The notes under the pieces: model-generated
Seen by the model: only the letters and a program-made list of their open reading frames with translations
What the model was told of the DNA's origin: nothing
Database searches by the model: none
Assembly (NCBI GenBank): GCA_027604505.1
Contig: JADIIX010000156.1
Coordinates: 1 to 45,666, forward strand
Reading direction: 5' to 3'
DNA length: 45,666 nt
Source of the DNA: Gonapodya sp. JEL0774
Taxonomy: Eukaryota; Monoblepharomycota; Monoblepharidomycetes; Monoblepharidales; Gonapodyaceae
Translations under genes and position numbers: made by a program
Shown: positions 8,801-18,429 of the stretch, in pieces
Numbering within the stretch: position 1 is the stretch's first letter
Layout of the letters: each line of letters opens with the position of its first letter

Positions 8801-11480
8801 GCTGGGCCATCCAACCCGTCGCCAGTCCCACCGGATCCTCCTGCCCTCGCGCCAATATCAACTCCTCGCGCCCAGCCCGCTCTTCGAAAAATGTATTTGT
8901 CTACTCCCATCGATAGGACGATCATTCGAGACCCGCGGACTCCACTTGCTTCAGTTGCTTGTCTCTCTCTGCCTCATGTTACTTCAACGCTATCAAGACA
9001 CTCTTCGAGTTCCCACACGATGAAGTTGGGAAAAGCTGTAGCCGACAAGATAATGCTACATCTGCCGGACGAGAAAGGTGTCGAAAACAAAAGTGCGGTG
9101 AAGCTGACTGAAGGTGTCGAAAAAAAAAATGCGGTGAAGCTGACTGAAGGGCCTCTTGTGGTAAGTTGATGTATGGAACTCATGGATCAACAGCGATTTC
9201 ATACGTGATGGTTCCTCGACCCCTTTAGGCGGATCAAGCATCTCCGATGCCTTGCCACACCACCGTCAATTGCCAACTTGGAATCAGTGTAGAGACGGAG
9301 GGGCCCACTTGCAATATTGCGACTGACACCACATGCCAGGTGGTACGAATGACAGCCATGACTGCTGACCAAGTGGACTGTGCCATAGCTGATATCGAAA
9401 CCACCCCTGAGGCCGCAGATGACACTCACGACACCACCACAGTCGTGCCCACGATGCGCGGTCCCGTATCTGTGGAGTCAGCGGTCGAATCACCGTCCCT
9501 GCATCGGTTGCACAACCCGCGCTCCCCAACGCGCACTCCACACTCGCACTCGCACATCGCAAATCTCCCGCCCTCTCAGAAATCACCTTCTCTCCGTCTC
9601 CCGCACACTCGCTCTCGCAGGTCAAGTCTCAAAGACGAATCGGTTGTACCAGTAATGTCAAGTTTACCAACTCAAATTCCCTTCCCCCTGGACTGGCACA
9701 TCTCGCACACTCGCCGCTGGGCTTCCCTACTGAATCTCAGCGCATCGAACTCCAACAATGCTCCTCTGCTTATCTACGCCTCCCTCGCTGCGCACTTGCG
9801 GTCTCTGGTCTCGGCAAACCAATGCAGTTCCGAACTCGCTCTCTCGGTAGAGTACTTTGCCCTATCCCTCTCACCACGCGATTCCAAAGACGCTTCCAAA
9901 AAGCGCAGTGCGCAATCTCGAGAGCACTCCCAATCCCTCACTCCCTTGTCGTACTCCTACCACCTTCAATCACCCACATCCAAACCCTCGTCACCTTCTT
10001 CACCTTCTTCCCGCCACCGTCTCCGCCCCTGCTCCCTCGATATCGGATTCGTTACTTCATTTCCCTCCCCCTCCAACCCGCTTTCTCTCATCACAATCCG
10101 TCTCCCCTTGGACAATGACGCTCTTCCCTCAGCCGCCCACCTTTTCGACGTTATTGCCGGCATCTACGGCCTCTCCTCAGTGGGATATCACCACCTCGCA
10201 CCAGAATCAACGATTGTGCGCAGCCGTAGCCGTACCCGCAGACGGAGATCCCCGTCGCCTGCCCACAGCGATGATTCGGAGCCGTCCTCGGTGTCGTCGC
10301 CCGTAACCAGTTCGTCCACGGGCAGTTGGAACGAATTAGATCTGGCGACAAGTGTATCACATGACAGTGGGATGGGCGAACTCCCTTTGGACCTAGACAA
10401 TCGTGTACAGCATGCTGCTGTCACATCATCATCCTCGATGGATAACGTGAGCGAGGCGCCTCAGGAACGTGCTGAAGACGGCGCGGAATCTGAATCAGAG
10501 TCGGACTCGGAGTCAGACACGGAGGTGGAAGGTCAGGGAGATAGGGAGATGGACACTGAGACTGCGTATGCGTTGAACACGGATGAGACTCATTCAGCCC
10601 AGAAAAAATATGTGGCCCGTGTTGCCGCGTCCCAAGACGACGCTAAACAGTTGCGAGGGGAGGAAGTTGCAGCATCTGCGCATCCAGATGCATCGACGGT
10701 CTCGGAGATGGTCCAGTACCCTCCGTCCCCACCCCGAACCACCTTACCCGGCACTCAAACGAGTATCGACACATTGGATTCAGCTTCTACACAGCTGCAA
10801 GCCGACAAGCCACACCCTTCGTCCCCACCTTTGTCCAAAGCGGTGAGTCTCCGTTCACACACCTTGACTATGTTGGTTGTTGCTCATGCGTCGCCCTTGG
10901 TCGATTCCACCAGCCCTCTCCCCCGACTTCCCCCCGTCTTACCCACACGGGCCTGTTGGAAGGCGGCATCGGGAGGCGAAGTCGGTTTTCTCCATCCGCT
11001 TCAAGATTATTTCAGTATGCTCTCGGTATTTCTTCCTCACCCTCTGCCTCCCAGCCACACCTTCCTCTCCAACGTGGACCTGTCCAACCGTCGTCCCAGG
11101 TCCGCCAGGAGAGTCGCAATGTTCAAGCTGCACCGATCCTCCGAGGGAGGGGTTTCGATACAGGCACTGCACGCTCAAACCCTGCCGTCTTAGATCCCCG
11201 CGGAAGCGCGCCGGTGGAGTTCAAAGCCCGCCACCGGCAGCACCGTCATGATAGCTCTGGGAACATGGGCATTGCCACACACTGGCAAGATCGTGCGGAT
11301 GGGAGCTCGGATCAGCGAAGAGGAAGGGGAGGAAGTGGGGGGGCAGGATGGTCTGAGGCGGGACGTTGGACGTCAGGCGCACCTCTCCCGCCGATGGACA
11401 TGCAATGGAGTTGGAGCGGGGGCCGAAAAGAGTCGGATAAAATCTCTGCTTGGGAGAAGCTCCGTAGCGTTCGGCGTTGA
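5887..11480 (+). CDS. Receptor-like single-pass membrane protein with tandem ectodomain repeats and long disordered tail
   Basis: Fifteen exons join in phase: 5887-5940, 6015-6205, 6303-6446, 6525-6701, 6788-6868, 6959-7042, 7123-7215, 7304-7363, 7442-7534, 7622-7781, 7853-8079, 8150-8328, 8412-9160, 9229-10842 and 10914-11480 (1,490 residues). Residues 1-18 are a signal peptide (MRSSIVLLFLLVLPW). The ectodomain has several Cys and N-glycosylation sites (NAT, NAS, NVT, NNT), then the repeats at about 216-325. A TM segment (about 327-349, INWTALFLGAIVVLNI) is followed by a short heptad stretch (about 350-379). The remaining roughly 1,100 residues are Ser/Pro-rich and presumably cytosolic, with an RS-like patch (SRSRTRRRRSPSP) and an acidic patch (ESESESDSESDTE). 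I recognise no family. The model around exon 11 is the least certain part, since another frame is also open there. The design suggests a surface sensor or adhesion protein, which is inference. Confidence 0.7.
6959..7534 (+). repeat. Tandem array of four duplicated exons with their introns
   Basis: Four exons (6959-7042, 7123-7215, 7304-7363 and 7442-7534; 84, 93, 60 and 93 nt) are variants of one unit. Their introns are also similar: each begins GTGAGTTT.GTGT(A/C)ATT and contains GCAAAATGT and TGACTCACA.TGGTTGTGAAC. The copied genomic unit is therefore exon plus intron, with a period of about 150-170 bases. Every exon length is a multiple of three and every intron is phase 2, so units can be added or lost without a frameshift. 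The encoded unit is (S/N)EPGF..., then APDQVPPTGMGSSMN, then S/L-S. The array lies between the ectodomain core and the TM segment, where it would act as a stalk. Confidence 0.85.
9077..9148 (+). repeat. 36-bp tandem duplication inside the receptor-like gene
   Basis: Two adjacent 36-base units (9077-9112 and 9113-9148) differ at only a few bases. They encode GVENKSAVKLTE and GVEKKNAVKLTE. The second copy carries a run of ten A where the first has interrupted A residues. This is a recent in-frame duplication in the tail of the membrane protein. Confidence 0.85.
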
Positions 11481-11880
11481 TCTGGACTTGGTAGCTCCAT
11501 AAAGTTGCCGTTTGATAGGCCATGGGGTATTTGTACTGTAATTGTTCCCATTATGAACATTGTCAGCCCGATTGGCGAGTTCTTTTCTTGTTATTGCTTT
11601 TTTTTTTTTTTTGTTTGAGCGTGGACAAAGTGAGTTCAGTGGTCTGAGAGGAGGTGTTCCCAAACCGTATCGTCGCTGTTGCCGATGACTATGTATGACT
11701 CGGTCCTCGGCTCGCCCTTGCCCCCCGTTCCTCTGCCTCCACTCAACCCGCAATCCAACCCGGAACCATAAACTTCGTTGAAAACTGATGAGATACGTGG
11801 CGGTCGTGGACGGTACGGGCTGTGTGCTTGTGCCCGATGAACGGAATTGATTTCTGTCTGTCGCTTCAACGCTTGAGACT

Positions 11881-11903
11881 GGGGGGGGGGGGGGGGCCCC
11901 CCC
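11881..11903. repeat. G16-C7 homopolymer block
   Basis: Sixteen G are followed directly by seven C and then GCGGG. The block can fold on itself or form G-rich structures, and its exact length is likely to vary or to be misread. It lies in non-coding DNA. Confidence 0.8.
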
Positions 11904-13140
11904 GCGGGTCGTACCTGCTTCATTCTAGGAAAACACCCGCGTACATGGTTATTTCCCAGACGGGAGTGAAAATGATCGAAGAGTACGATACCCACACGCG
12001 GTGGTTTGTCGAACGAGACGGGTAGCTGTGAGATGGAACGAAAGGAAAAACGGACAGACATGTATGGCATTTTGTTTCTTTGAGAGTCATATGTCGCTGG
12101 CTTTCACCGGACGGACGAACAAAGGTTAGCGCGCGCATTGGTCGGGGACTTGATTACGGTACCGGCCGTCCGGATCTGGCTCGTTCCGGTGTTGTGACGA
12201 ACGTTGTGTGACGGGATCGAATACGGTGGTATACGGACATGTGTCGCATGCGTGTCGGGTGGTGGTCGTCAAGTTGGAAACCTCGAGCTGGTGTGGTTGC
12301 CCGCCTTCGTCCTACACAACCAGCGATGAGCCATGAAATGAGACATGCAACCCAGCCACTGGGACACAAGGGTCACGGCGGGGCAAGACACCGCCGCACA
12401 CAACCATCTCCCATACCGCTCCCACCTTTCTCATCCCCTCTTTGCCCCTCCCCGCCCCCTTACTCCCTCCCAGCGCGCCGCGTCCACGCCCCACCTCCTC
12501 GTCAGCCCTTGGGACCTTCTAATCCGCCCCGCGGCGGGATCCACCACCGTGACGAGGCGGGACTCGAGGCACTGTCTTGAGTGGAGTGTAGAGCGGGAGT
12601 CGTTGGGGAAGGAGGATTATTGCGTGGAGGTGGATTCGGCGGTGAGGAGGTTTAGGGTGAGTAGTGGCGAGAGGGGGAACGGGGGGGAGGGGAGGAGGAG
12701 TGGCATGAAGGGGTTGGTGGGATGGAGGGATGTGAGATATGGGGAGTGGAGGCAGGGAGGCAGGTTGGAGAGGGCGGCCGTTGGGACAGGGAAGACGATA
12801 CATGGCGTACTGAATGAGAAAAAAACGATACTGCCGGCCCAACTGGACATACGACGTAAGGACAGGGCGAGAATATTGTCACTGGGAGATTAAATCGGTA
12901 GCGATGCTGTGGGGTAGCAGTTACTCCACCATGTATTTTGTGGGGTAAGCATTCCTGGCCACTGTTGGCAAAGGAGGCACAAGGCAGGGTGGTCAGAAGG
13001 ACCCCGTGGCGTGCGTGTGACGCACGTTGGACCGTGGGGTCGCGGGTGTTGGTTCGAGCGGCGGGACCCGATCGGCGTACTGTGGCGACGCGCACCTGCA
13101 GTCAAATTGTTGTTCCGTTGTGTGGGTATCGGTGGTGGTC

Positions 13141-13216
13141 TTTGGGCGTTCCGCGGTTAGGGCGGAGGGTTGTTTGAAATTTAGTTCCGAGATGTGAGAA
13201 CCGCGGAACGCCCAAA
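13141..13216. repeat. 18-bp perfect inverted repeat, potential hairpin
   Basis: The arm at 13141-13158 (TTTGGGCGTTCCGCGGTT) is exactly the reverse complement of 13199-13216 (AACCGCGGAACGCCCAAA), with a 40-base spacer. No transposase or target-site duplication was found, so this is reported only as a structural element. A cruciform, an RNA hairpin downstream of the 2H gene or a remnant of a small inverted-repeat element are all possible. Confidence 0.7.
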
Positions 13217-13455
13217 CATCCTCACGCAGCAACTGGCCCTTTTCGTACTCTTTCTTCTCCCCCCCCTGCCCACACGGGACCTCACTCCCACCACTGACAA
13301 TGTTGCCATGTTTACTTATGTCAATGTACAGCTCTATTGGCTTAAAACTCTGCGTTCGATGTGCAGCACCCACACCCCAATACAGAAGTGTTATATTCAT
13401 CTCAGACGACATACGCACCACGCATAAGTAGGTGCACGGTAGCACGGTGCATAAA

Positions 13456-14376
13456 TCACAAAAAAGGATTCCGCGTTCCGTCCCATGGTCGAAACTCGGT
13501 CATGTCATAAAAGAAGCACAGTTCCGCTGGTCCGGCCCGCAGTGGGACGTGGTCTTTCCCGAGGAACCGTTCCACTACGGCCTGAACAGCCTGCTTGATT
13601 GTTGCTTGTGTAGGGTGGGGACAAGGTCGCACTTGGTACCCGAGGGTGGCGTGCCAAACATGTGGTACGTGGTGCTTTGGTTGGAGCCCCACCGACACGG
13701 CGAGATCTTTAATAGCATTTGATTGGGTAGCTTCGAGACTGAATGGGATGTATAGAATTGAGTAGTAGGCGTTGGTGGAATCGTTGTCGAAGATGGGGGT
13801 GGCGAGTGGGGAGAGGTTGAGAGTGTTCAACGAGGCGTGGACATGTTTGAACCACGGGAGGTTGGACGTGATGAATCCATTCCAGCCATCGAAGCCATCG
13901 GGTCCGTTATGGCCCTGATGCTCTGTGAACAAATTGATCGCTGTAATGTGGAGACTGCTTGGGGGGAGAAGTGAGTAGTAGTCGGTGAGGTGTGGAATCG
14001 CCCCCACTTCTCGGACCATGTGAGTCCACATTTCCTGATTTTCCGGAGTCACGAGTGATGAAACAACTGTGACGCCAGGAAACCAAGTGTATTCCCCATT
14101 CGCATCCAGCTTAGCGAGGTCTTTCGGGTGGTACGGATGTGAGGGTCGAGGACGAGCGCATCCCGTTCTTTTGGGCGTATCGGGGGCACTCCTTTGCGAT
14201 AGACCCGTTGACGAAGTAGGCGTAGAATGACCGGTGGAGGAGGCCATTGTTCTGTGTATCACAGCAGATGTCCGTGCTGTGTCTCCTGTAAACTGTGGCC
14301 TGATGCTATGTTTACCGAATCCAGCCATCCATCCATACAGCGCAAATACTCTGCTGTGGTTCTCGTCATTTTCCAT
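13456..14376 (-). CDS. 2H phosphoesterase superfamily protein (DUF1868-like)
   Basis: This is a single uninterrupted ORF of 306 residues. Two H-X-T/S motifs define the 2H (LigT/cyclic phosphodiesterase-like) superfamily: His143-Ile-Thr145 in 'LLPPSSLHITAINLF' and His242-Ala-Thr244 in 'HVPHVWHATLGYQ'. Spacing of about 100 residues is normal for the fold. The 'GEYTWFPGVTVVSSL' segment and the 'LLPPSSLH.T' context resemble the DUF1868 branch, known from fungi and bacteria and poorly characterised. Family members typically act on 2',3'-cyclic or 2'-5' phosphodiester bonds; the substrate here cannot be told. Residues 1-80 are Ser/Thr-rich and not conserved, so Met44 (14247) is an alternative start. 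The lack of introns contrasts with most neighbours. It is divergent from the gene starting at 14567, with about 190 bases between the starts. Confidence 0.8.
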   Translation of the reverse strand: MENDENHSRVFALYGWMAGFGKHSIRPQFTGDTARTSAVIHRTMASSTGHSTPTSSTGLSQRSAPDTPKRTGCARPRPSHPYHPKDLAKLDANGEYTWFPGVTVVSSLVTPENQEMWTHMVREVGAIPHLTDYYSLLPPSSLHITAINLFTEHQGHNGPDGFDGWNGFITSNLPWFKHVHASLNTLNLSPLATPIFDNDSTNAYYSILYIPFSLEATQSNAIKDLAVSVGLQPKHHVPHVWHATLGYQVRPCPHPTQATIKQAVQAVVERFLGKDHVPLRAGPAELCFFYDMTEFRPWDGTRNPFL

Positions 14377-14566
14377 TCGCGATTTCTATTTTCATCTTTC
14401 CCCCGTATCGACAGTCACTTTCCATTCGAGTCATAATCATCCATCACTCGCCCGTGGTCTCCGAGTTGAAGCTGTGCCTTCCTCTTTCCTCCACTTGCCC
14501 CCAGTGCTGCTTGATTTAAACACTTGCTCCGCTCGATTTTCCTCGAGACTTTTATTCAATCAAGCT

Positions 14567-16360
14567 ATGGCTTCTGGGATGACCTCTGAGATTCTGATCC
14601 CTTCTCTTCAAACTTGGGTCGGGATGGTGATGGCGAATGGAGCGCCGTCTCGGAGGTCAAACCCCGTCCAGACTGACATGGCAACTCCCCTGCCGGTCTC
14701 TGTCGATAGGAACACTGCCATATGTGATCTCACGCAGGACACCGTTGCTTCGGCTGGCATTCCGAGCACCTCCCCCTCGATGCTGAAAACGCTGACAGCC
14801 TCTGGAATTTCCGCCGTGAGCACCTGCATAGCTGGAAGGGGTCTTCCTCAAAATGCCCGAAATGACAGTGCAGCATCACGTCCCACGGAGAGCCGTCAAA
14901 TCGGCTTGGATGATCTTACTGCCAACATTCAAGCCTCTATTCGTGAGGACATCACCCCTTCTCTGCTGAAGAAATACATCAATACGCGCAAGCGATTGGA
15001 CATCGAGCAGGCGGCTGCGCTCGTCTTGTCGTTGTTGGGACCACCCTCTGCGGCCCTCGTCGAACCCTTGAGAGTCATCTTTGCATCGAGCAACATGTGG
15101 TTAGAATCAAAAGACTATCCCCCAGAGCGGACACTGCGAGAAGAGGTTTATCACCGGGCGCTCACTGTGATGCATGGTATTCTAAAAGGCGCTCGGGTGA
15201 ACGAAGTGAATCTGATTTCCACAACGTCTCCTACTTTTGCCCCTGACATTCTCACGGTTCTTCTACGAGTCCGTCGCATTGCACCTCTCCCTCAAACACG
15301 GTGTCTGCGCCTCCCTCCCTGGCTGTTCGAGTTTGCGAGAGTGCCCCCACCTGACCACATCGCAGACCATGAAGCTTACACGGGTCAGCGAACCCACTCG
15401 TGGCCCACCGCCGTCACAGACTCTCCCATTGTTATCTCGAGAAACAATTTTCGGCGAATCGACCACCGACTTCAGCGTTTGCGTGGACCGACAGATCCCG
15501 CCTCCCTGTTAGGCAAGGACATCGGTGCTCTCGACGACTACGTCACGTTCGGGCTTCGCAGCGAGGCAGTCCTCCAGAACACGCAAGATTCTCTAGCGCT
15601 TGCGTATTCTTTCTTTGCCTTGCAGCGTCAGTTCCAGCCCAAGGTGGTATCCGACATCGGCTGGACAACTTTTCTCAAGAAGGGTGAATCTGGAACGGTC
15701 CAGCAAAACACTCCCGGCACACCCACGACTTTCGAACTGGAACTCCTCCGTCTCGCCACTTCCCGGCCTGTCGACCAGGTGGATTGGGATGCCCTTACGG
15801 CGGTGCGGATTCCTGCAGGACTGGAGGGGCTGAGCGGAGCGTACAACCAAGAAGAGCGTGTCATTGAAGCACTCGACAAAGCTTGCCTCCTCGCCGAGAA
15901 GTATATCCTCATTCATGGGGGAGGCAAGTTTGACGCACTCACGTTCAAGATGGGGAAGAGCGGCGGATCCGGAAGGGGACCTGTGGACCAATACAATTTG
16001 TTGGTGGACAAAATACGTCAGTTGAAGTCCATGTGGATTGCCGCCAAAGGAGGAGCAGAAGAGGCGGAGGAGGAAGCAAGGGACCGACAACAAGACAGAA
16101 CTGAACCCGACAATGCCACGGACGTGAATCCCAGCCACGCACAAGCACCCGTGCCTTTGGTAGAAATCACCGCAGACACCCCACTCGAACCCACAGTCGT
16201 TGGCCCGTGCCACAAGTTCCTCGCTAAGGATATCATCGCGTGGAACAATGCTTGGAATGACGACGCTTTTGCGGGTGGCAAGAGGCCCGGGTGGTTACGA
16301 TGGTTGAAGCTGCGGCGCTTGCGGGGGGACATCCCTTTGGCGGAGGTGGAGCTGAAGTGA
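14567..16360 (+). CDS. Uncharacterised intronless protein, 597 residues
   Basis: This is one long ORF. The frame is open from about 14234 but only through a GTG codon; the ATG at 14567 (MASGMTSEILIPSL) gives 597 residues and leaves a normal 5' leader. I do not recognise a family. The first roughly 120 residues are Ser/Thr/Pro-rich. A mostly helical region follows, containing 'LLKKYINTRKRLDIEQAAA', 'VISRNNFRRIDHRLQRLRG' and 'ACLLAEKYILIHGGGKFD'. A Lys/Glu-rich heptad-like stretch (IRQLKSMWIAAKGGAEEAEE) and a basic C-terminus (RWLKLRRLRGDIPLAEVELK) close the protein. There is no signal peptide or TM segment. It shares a divergent promoter region with the 2H phosphoesterase, and both lack introns. 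Amino-acid composition and the length of the ORF argue that it is real; its function is unknown. Confidence 0.6.
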   Translation: MASGMTSEILIPSLQTWVGMVMANGAPSRRSNPVQTDMATPLPVSVDRNTAICDLTQDTVASAGIPSTSPSMLKTLTASGISAVSTCIAGRGLPQNARNDSAASRPTESRQIGLDDLTANIQASIREDITPSLLKKYINTRKRLDIEQAAALVLSLLGPPSAALVEPLRVIFASSNMWLESKDYPPERTLREEVYHRALTVMHGILKGARVNEVNLISTTSPTFAPDILTVLLRVRRIAPLPQTRCLRLPPWLFEFARVPPPDHIADHEAYTGQRTHSWPTAVTDSPIVISRNNFRRIDHRLQRLRGPTDPASLLGKDIGALDDYVTFGLRSEAVLQNTQDSLALAYSFFALQRQFQPKVVSDIGWTTFLKKGESGTVQQNTPGTPTTFELELLRLATSRPVDQVDWDALTAVRIPAGLEGLSGAYNQEERVIEALDKACLLAEKYILIHGGGKFDALTFKMGKSGGSGRGPVDQYNLLVDKIRQLKSMWIAAKGGAEEAEEEARDRQQDRTEPDNATDVNPSHAQAPVPLVEITADTPLEPTVVGPCHKFLAKDIIAWNNAWNDDAFAGGKRPGWLRWLKLRRLRGDIPLAEVELK

Positions 16361-16641
16361 TAGCACGAGCATCGGGCAACTCGGTATTTGTTTTTTAGAG
16401 TCGGTGCACCACAACAGTCGAAATACTATTTATGTGATGTCTGTTCGGTAATGATCATATGGTGGATATATCAATTATCGATTCTTTTGCTGTTTCGTCC
16501 CTGCGAGAGCCCGCTATCCGCGCGCTTTCTTGGTAACAGAATGTGCGATGAAGTGTGAGCAAATTTCTGGCGGGGGCTGGATGTCCCGATATGTTATGCA
16601 AATTGTATATATTATTTGTACCGCAAAATGTGATCATCAGT
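16361..16641. other. 3' flank of the 597-residue gene
   Basis: This is AT-rich non-coding DNA between the stop codon at 16360 and the tRNA gene. I see no other feature in it. Confidence 0.4.
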
Positions 16642-16713
16642 GGGATGGTGGTTTAAGGGCATAATTGCCGCTTCGGGTGCGGCAGGCTCCGGGTTCGAGT
16701 CCCGGCCGTCCCC
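16642..16713 (+). tRNA. tRNA-Pro (anticodon CGG)
   Basis: The 72-nt cloverleaf can be folded by eye. The acceptor stem GGGATGG pairs with CCGTCCC (one T-G pair), and the discriminator base is C. The anticodon arm is GCCGC-TTCGGGT-GCGGC, with CGG in the middle of the 7-base loop. The T arm is CCGGG-TTCGAGT-CCCGG. The D stem is weak (three pairs) but the loop has the conserved GG. There is no intron and CCA is not encoded. A run of five T at 16716-16720 follows and would terminate RNA polymerase III. A and B box promoter sequences fall inside the gene (TGGTTTAAGGGC and GGTTCGAGTCC). Confidence 0.92.
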
Positions 16714-17849
16714 TCCTTTTTGTTTTAATTCTACAGGTTCCTCCCTTGATAATGTTGATGCCTCTTGCGTACGTTTGCGCGTTGTATGGTGTTTGAAAAC
16801 CATAATCGAAAGGCCACCAAACGAGAATTCCGTTTACTCGCTGACTTGCATACCGCGTGCCTTTCTCAAGAATGAGTCATCAAACGTGTCCTTTCCAGCG
16901 TTGATCATTCCAAACATTTGCACATTCAATTGTCTAAAGATTGCAACTCAACAGCTTGTGTCATCTAAAATCTACTTCGTGTGTGTGTCTACAAATTGAA
17001 AGGGGACACGAAGCGCTGCTGAACCGAGTACAGAATGCAATGCGTATACCCCGGTCCAGTTTACAGCGACATCTGCCGGAAATGAGTGAAGAAGAATAAA
17101 TTGCGTTGTTGTTGTATGACGCCAGATGTGGCCACCGACAGAACCCAGGTTTTCGTCCGCCTTTGAAAAAACACAACGCGCATTCGCGCAAGACTTGCTC
17201 CACAGCATCTGTTTCAATCTTGATCATATCTCTCTCGCACTGACAATCCGCGTTCCAAACTCAACCGCAGCTCAATTGTCATCACAAAGTGAAGCGGAAA
17301 ATGTCCACCACAACTTCGGGCACCGAGGCACAAGCAAGCACATCACGCCGAAGACTTTACCACCGCATTCGATTCTCGCACTGTCACCGCCTCCACCGAA
17401 GCCACCGGGGCGACAATCGCATCTATCGAAGGTATAGGACGTTCACGTTGTTGCACAAGGGAGAGGTAGGTGGTCCAACCTGTAGGGTGAGTGTGTGTGT
17501 GCGCGTGCAGGAGTAGATTTCCGTGGAAATGGAAGAAATAACCACGAGCGAGTGATGAGCACGCGTGTTGGGAAGCTTGTGATGGTGGTAGGCTCTGGCG
17601 GTTCCCTGTTTGACTCCGATTTGCTTTTTCGTGTGCAATGGTCAAAGAATTTGCCTCCAAAAGCGTCAACAATGGCATTCATATAATGCCTTTGCGCCGA
17701 CTAAATAAAAGTGCATCCCTTGCGTCTCCAGTTGCGTGTCAGCTTTCGAGGCACCGATTTCTTGTCGCACACCCACGTCGCCAGCACGTTGGTTGACTGT
17801 CCAATCATGACTTATCCTAGCGTCGCAAATTGTCATCGTTGTAACTCAC
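16714..17849. other. Region between tRNA-Pro and the Mpv17-like gene
   Basis: No gene is called with confidence. An ATG at 17301 starts a Ser/Thr-rich frame (MSTTTSGTEAQAS), and the three + frames are all open over about 17301-17430, which is more than expected by chance but leads to no recognisable protein. A GT/GC alternating tract occurs at 17487-17508. The terminal exon of the Mpv17-like gene should lie between about 17660 and 17810. Confidence 0.35.
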
Positions 17850-18429
17850 CGAGTCCAACAACGTTCATCCACAACACTCGCAAATCCAAGGGCACGAATC
17901 GGAATGACACAGAAAGAGCAGCAGGCCATACAGCCCAATTAGCCACCAATGTCGGCCAGAGATCTGACTGTAGTTTAGCTTCAATTCTTCGGGCGTTCCA
18001 GCCCTGTACGATGCCGTGGAATGTGAAAAAGACGGTGGTGGAAATGGGAGCCATTATTGTTTGGTCTACAGCAACTTTGAGGATGGCAGGTCGGAGGGTC
18101 ATGGCGGGCCCAAACATGCGGTCGAGGAGAATGTACCAATAGTGGGTGAAAGGCGCGGCAACGAGGAAACCGAAGGAGGCAAGGCGGATTGTCCGCTGAG
18201 GCGACCAGCGAGACAGGAAGTTGGTTGGGTTCGAGTCGGATTTGGATTGTTCCGGGGGCAACCAATTAGACGAAGACGGCTTCGAATCTGAAGTCTCGAG
18301 TTTGCTTTCTATCGCTTGGGCAACGATGTCGCCCGCGCCGGCAATGATCGCGGACGTAAGGGATTTTGTTGCAAGGGGACGCGAAGCAAGAAGGTCCATG
18401 TACCGGTGAAGGAAAGAGCCTCGGGGCAT
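17850..18429 (-). CDS. Mpv17/PMP22 (Sym1) family membrane protein (3' exon unresolved)
   Basis: A 580-nt first exon encodes 193 residues and ends at a GTGAGT donor after 'VLWMNVVGL'. The family layout is clear. The N-terminal 'YMDLLASRPLATKSLTSAI' is followed by 'AGAGDIVAQ'; later come 'RTIRLASFGFLVAAPFTHYW' and 'YILLDRMFG', then 'KVAVDQTIMAPI' and 'WPTLVANWAVWPAALSVSF' with 'RFVPLDLRVLWMNVVG', the strongest signature. About four TM segments are expected, and relatives sit in the inner mitochondrial or peroxisomal membrane, where Sym1 helps in stress tolerance. A Ser-rich insert (about residues 43-72) separates helices 1 and 2. The last few residues, usually '.LGWN..LS', should come from an exon at lower coordinates. 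Acceptors near 17797 and just below give different short tails and I could not choose between them. Confidence 0.85.

Larger units (their letters stand above)
11481..13455. other. GC-rich intergenic region between convergent genes
   Basis: This region lies between the 3' end of the receptor-like gene (+) and the 3' end of the 2H phosphoesterase (-). It holds a T17 run near 11597, a G16-C7 block at 11881-11903, purine/pyrimidine-skewed DNA at 12400-12780 and an 18-bp inverted repeat at 13141-13216. ORFs such as 12345-12893 (+) and 12652-13095 (-) lie on the skewed DNA, overlap each other and show no family signal. I call no gene here. Confidence 0.45.

Noticed and set aside
9284-9625. - strand ORF opposite the receptor-like tail
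   Set aside because: It is a shadow of the Ser/Pro-rich coding sequence on the other strand.
12345-12893. 182-residue + ORF and the overlapping - strand ORFs
   Set aside because: The DNA is strand-skewed and leaves several frames open at once; none has family features or supported splicing.
15593-16213. 206-residue - strand ORF
   Set aside because: It is antisense to the 597-residue + gene; composition favours the + strand reading.
17301-17440. Ser/Thr-rich coding-like frames starting at ATG 17301 with an apparent one-base frameshift
   Set aside because: All three frames are open here and none leads to a recognisable protein or a consistent splice chain; a frameshifted gene could not be demonstrated.
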